Below, one piece after another: positions 61,618-64,000 of a stretch of 64,000 bases of DNA. The stretch is from Bradyrhizobium sp. JYMT SZCCT0180 (GTDB taxonomy: Bacteria > Pseudomonadota > Alphaproteobacteria > Rhizobiales > Xanthobacteraceae), in contig NZ_JAFCLZ010000007.1 of the NCBI RefSeq assembly GCF_018130165.1, positions 124,001-188,000 of the forward strand. The letters run 5' to 3'. A program made the position numbers and the translations under genes. The notes beneath the pieces are model-generated. The model was not told the DNA's origin and made no database searches. It saw only the letters and a program-made list of their open reading frames with translations. Every line of letters starts with the position of its first letter. Position 1 is the stretch's first letter.

Positions 61618-62784
61618 TCAATCGAGCGTGCGACGGAAGCGGGTCACGGCGATCGTCATCGCCAAAAGCATCAGAGCAATGAGAGCAATGGTGTCGTACT
61701 GCAAATTCTGGATGGTCGCGCCTTTCAGCATGATGGCGCGGACGATGCGAACGAAATGCGTCAGAGGCAGGCACTCGCCGATATATTGCGCCCATCTCGG
61801 CATGCCGGCGAACGGAAACATGAAGCCGGACAAGAGAATGCTGGGCAGGAAGAACATCATCGACAGCTGCATCGCCTGCAACTGGTTCTGCACGATGGTC
61901 GAGAAGGTGTAGCCGATCGCAAGATTGGTGGTGATGAACAGCGTTGTCAGCAGCGCCAGCGTGGCCAGGCTGCCGAGAATGGGCACGCCGAACAACAACA
62001 CGCCGATGCCGATGATCAGCGTTGCCTGAACGAAGCCGACGATTACGTAAGGGATGATCTTGCCGAACATCACCTCGACCGGCTTGATCGGCATCGACAG
62101 CAGGCTCTCCATGGTGCCGCGCTCGATTTCACGGGTCACCGACAGCGCCGTGAAGATCAGCATGGTCATGGTCAGGATGGTGCCGACCAGGCCCGGCACG
62201 ATGTTGAGCCGCGAGGAGGCCGCCGGATTGTAGCGCGAATGGGCACGGATCTCGAACGGCGTCGATGGCGGATCGCCCGCCTGAAGATCGTGCGCCAATG
62301 CGGTCTGCACGATGCCGTTGAGCGTGCCCAGCGCCGAGCCCGCCGCCACCGGATCGGTTGCATCCGCGGCGACCAGCAGCGCCGGATGATCGCCGCGCCG
62401 CACCGCGCGCTCGAAACCGCGAGGGATTTCGACGCCGAACAGCACCTTGCCGGATTGCAGGAGATCGTCGAACTCGGCGACGCTGTGGACTTCATGGGTA
62501 AAGCGGAAATAGGCGGTGTTCTCCATCGCCTTGAGAATTGAGCGCGCCAGGTCGCTGTCTTCCTGCAGCAACACCGCGGTCGGCAAATGGCGCGGCGTGG
62601 TGTTGATCGCAAAGCCGAACAGCACGAGCTGCATCACCGGCAGCATCACGATCATCGCGAACGAGACCCGGTCGCGGCGGAGCTGGATGAATTCCTTCAC
62701 CAGCATCGCATAGCTGCGCCACCAGAAACCGAATGACGGCTCCCGGACATTGCGGCGTGCGCTGTTCGTGTCGGTCGTACTCAT
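61618..62784 (-). CDS. ABC-2 type transporter permease (YhhJ/YbhS-like)
   Basis: The 388-residue permease has one N-terminal helix (FAMIVMLPVMQLVLFGFA), a large periplasmic domain (about 55-180) and five C-terminal helices with REIERGTMESLLSMPIKPVEV, the ABC-2 coupling segment, and MMFFLPSILLSGFMFPFAGMP. It overlaps the ATPase stop by four bases (ATGA). It makes an export system with the ATPase and HlyD-like protein; the substrate is probably a drug or another toxic compound. Confidence 0.92.
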   Translation of the reverse strand: MSTTDTNSARRNVREPSFGFWWRSYAMLVKEFIQLRRDRVSFAMIVMLPVMQLVLFGFAINTTPRHLPTAVLLQEDSDLARSILKAMENTAYFRFTHEVHSVAEFDDLLQSGKVLFGVEIPRGFERAVRRGDHPALLVAADATDPVAAGSALGTLNGIVQTALAHDLQAGDPPSTPFEIRAHSRYNPAASSRLNIVPGLVGTILTMTMLIFTALSVTREIERGTMESLLSMPIKPVEVMFGKIIPYVIVGFVQATLIIGIGVLLFGVPILGSLATLALLTTLFITTNLAIGYTFSTIVQNQLQAMQLSMMFFLPSILLSGFMFPFAGMPRWAQYIGECLPLTHFVRIVRAIMLKGATIQNLQYDTIALIALMLLAMTIAVTRFRRTLD

Positions 62785-63725
62785 TGGAAATTGTCCTTTG
62801 AGCGGCCCATCAGGTCGATGAACACGTCTTCCAGCGACGGATCTCCATGCTGCCAGTTCCACCCCCTGTTTTCCCGGTAGGGCGCGACGCTGGATTCGAG
62901 CGCGGCTTTGTCGCGGCCGGAGACGTGCAGGCTGGTGCCGAACGGCGCCACCATGTCGACGCCTGGTTTGCCTGACAGTTCATCGGCAAGACCGTTGAGA
63001 TCGTCGCCGGTGACCGTCCAGGTCGAAAGCGCCGACTGCGCGATCACCTCGTCGACCGTGCCATGCGCCAGCAGGTTGCCGTAGGCGATATAGGCGATCT
63101 CGTGACAGCGCTCGGCCTCGTCCATGTAATGGGTGGAGACCAGCACCGTCAGGCCGTCGGCTGCGAGCGCATGGATCTCGTTCCAGAAATCGCGCCGCGC
63201 CTTCGGATCGACGCCGGCGGTCGGCTCGTCCAGCAGCAGCAATTGCGGGTTGGGAAGCGTGCAGGCGCCGAGCGCCAGCCGCTGCTTCCAGCCGCCGGAA
63301 AGCTCCCCGGCGAGTTGCTCCTCGCGGCCGTTGAGACCGATGCGCTGGATCATGTCGCGCGCCGCTTGCCGCGCGTTGGACAGGCCGTAGAGCCGCGCCA
63401 CGAACTCCAGGTTTTCGCGCACCGAGAGGTCCTGATACAGGCTGAAGCGCTGCGTCATGTAGCCGACCTGGCGCTTGATCTTGTCGGCGTCGCGGCGGAT
63501 GTCGTAGCCGAGGCAGGTGCCCTCGCCGGAATCCGGCGTCAGCAGGCCACAGAGCATGCGGATGGTCGTGGTCTTGCCGGAGCCGTTGGGACCGAGGAAG
63601 CCGTAGATCGAGCCGCGCTTTACCTGCATCGAGAGGTTTTGCACGACCGCCCGGCCGCCAAACGATTTCGACAGACCCTCGACATTGATCGCAATATCCG
63701 GCGCGGTTGATGGGGTTGAATTCAT
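62781..63725 (-). CDS. ABC-2 type transporter ATP-binding protein
   Basis: The 314-residue ATPase shows Walker A FLGPNGSGKTTTI, signature ELSGGWKQRLALG, Walker B LLLLDEPTAGVD and the H-loop STHYMDEA. A C-terminal part (about 225-314) with STWTVTGDD is typical of the CcmA/YbhF-like exporter ATPases. Unlike E. coli YbhF it has one ATPase domain, not two. Overlaps both neighbours by four bases, so the three genes are one operon. Confidence 0.93.
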   Translation of the reverse strand: MNSTPSTAPDIAINVEGLSKSFGGRAVVQNLSMQVKRGSIYGFLGPNGSGKTTTIRMLCGLLTPDSGEGTCLGYDIRRDADKIKRQVGYMTQRFSLYQDLSVRENLEFVARLYGLSNARQAARDMIQRIGLNGREEQLAGELSGGWKQRLALGACTLPNPQLLLLDEPTAGVDPKARRDFWNEIHALAADGLTVLVSTHYMDEAERCHEIAYIAYGNLLAHGTVDEVIAQSALSTWTVTGDDLNGLADELSGKPGVDMVAPFGTSLHVSGRDKAALESSVAPYRENRGWNWQHGDPSLEDVFIDLMGRSKDNFQ

Positions 63726-64000
63726 CGCTTGTCCGCCACCGGTATCGGCGCATTGACGAACACGCTGATCGGCTGGCCGACGCGCAGACTGGCCGGCTTG
63801 TTCGGTCGCGCCTGGATCAAGTAGACGAGCTTGTTGCGCTCATCGAGGCTGTAGATCACCGGCGGGGTATATTCCGCCGTCGTCGCGATGAAGTAGATTT
63901 TTGCGGTAAGATCGCCCGCGCAATTGTCGCAGGTCACCTTGACCTCGTCGCCGACCGCAAGCTTCGCCAATTGCGTCTCCGGAACGAAGAAGCGCAGCTT
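63722..64000 (-). CDS. HlyD/YbhG-type membrane fusion protein, C-terminal part (truncated by window)
   Basis: The last 92 codons of a minus-strand gene that continues past the window edge. The segment KLRFFVPETQLAKLAVGDEV, then VTCDNCAGDLTAKIYFIA, ends in SLRVGQPISVFVNAP, which is the beta-barrel and membrane-proximal part of the HlyD adaptor family. It overlaps the ATPase start by four bases. It should link the ABC-2 exporter to the outer membrane. Confidence 0.85.
   Translation of the reverse strand, partial: KLRFFVPETQLAKLAVGDEVKVTCDNCAGDLTAKIYFIATTAEYTPPVIYSLDERNKLVYLIQARPNKPASLRVGQPISVFVNAPIPVADKR

Overview
The window is GC-rich chromosomal DNA of an alphaproteobacterium, most likely Bradyrhizobium or a close relative in the Nitrobacteraceae. 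This rests on codon and GC character, a Usg-family protein, a groESL operon with CIRCE-like sites, the ATP-grasp/alpha-E/transglutaminase/Anbu gene set, and several families of palindromic intergenic repeats of the kind common in these genomes. I see no rRNA, transposase, integrase, phage gene or CRISPR array.

Left part (1-8.5 kb): a truncated HCCA-isomerase-like gene, a YfcG-like glutathione transferase, a core-only (MetE C-domain) methionine synthase, an unknown protein, a CinA-like/GNAT/xanthine phosphoribosyltransferase run, then the ATP-grasp, alpha-E and transglutaminase trio. The expected partner of that trio, the Anbu proteasome-like protease, lies 12 kb away at 20.5 kb. Between them are an orphan peptide-binding protein, a methyltransferase, an AI-2E-type membrane protein, a membrane metallophosphoesterase, a secreted collagen-like protein, and a block that looks acid-stress related (glutaminase GlsA, MFS exporter, HdeD, small membrane proteins, secreted amidohydrolase). 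A 72-74 bp sequence just upstream of Anbu is repeated upstream of the AI-2E gene, so this interval has probably been rearranged.

Middle (21-47 kb): an SDR, an MFS exporter divergent from a CNT nucleoside transporter, then a 59-codon peptide with a double-glycine leader sitting beside a decayed copy of the CNT 3' end. Next come a PAP2-like membrane protein, a glycosyltransferase, an ABC exporter, a glycogen-debranching-type enzyme, and a PRC-barrel gene followed in the same frame by an MFS gene with no ordinary start codon. Then a cupin with a histone-H1-like tail, Usg, groES-groEL, a GIY-YIG protein and a slipin. A gene-poor stretch at 39.1-40.8 kb holds two tandem irregular tRNA-like genes with a good promoter, a mini-ORF with a ParB-like motif and a second double-glycine-leader peptide. 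It is followed by a Tlde1-like (DUF2778) protein, an RtcB-family ligase and two glycosyltransferases (one with a GtrA domain).

Right part (47-64 kb): a SulP transporter; a tight sulfate-ester operon (ABC binding protein, permease and ATPase, a cysteine-type sulfatase and its formylglycine-generating enzyme) downstream of a Crp/Fnr regulator; DUF72 and DUF488 proteins; an orphan Bug-type binding protein; a PhzF protein; a membrane class III cyclase; and an ABC-2 exporter with a truncated HlyD-type adaptor at the window edge.

The most novel-looking items are the two orphan double-glycine peptides, the tRNA-like pair, and the split Anbu cluster with its duplicated upstream sequence. All calls are from reading the sequence; no database search was possible.
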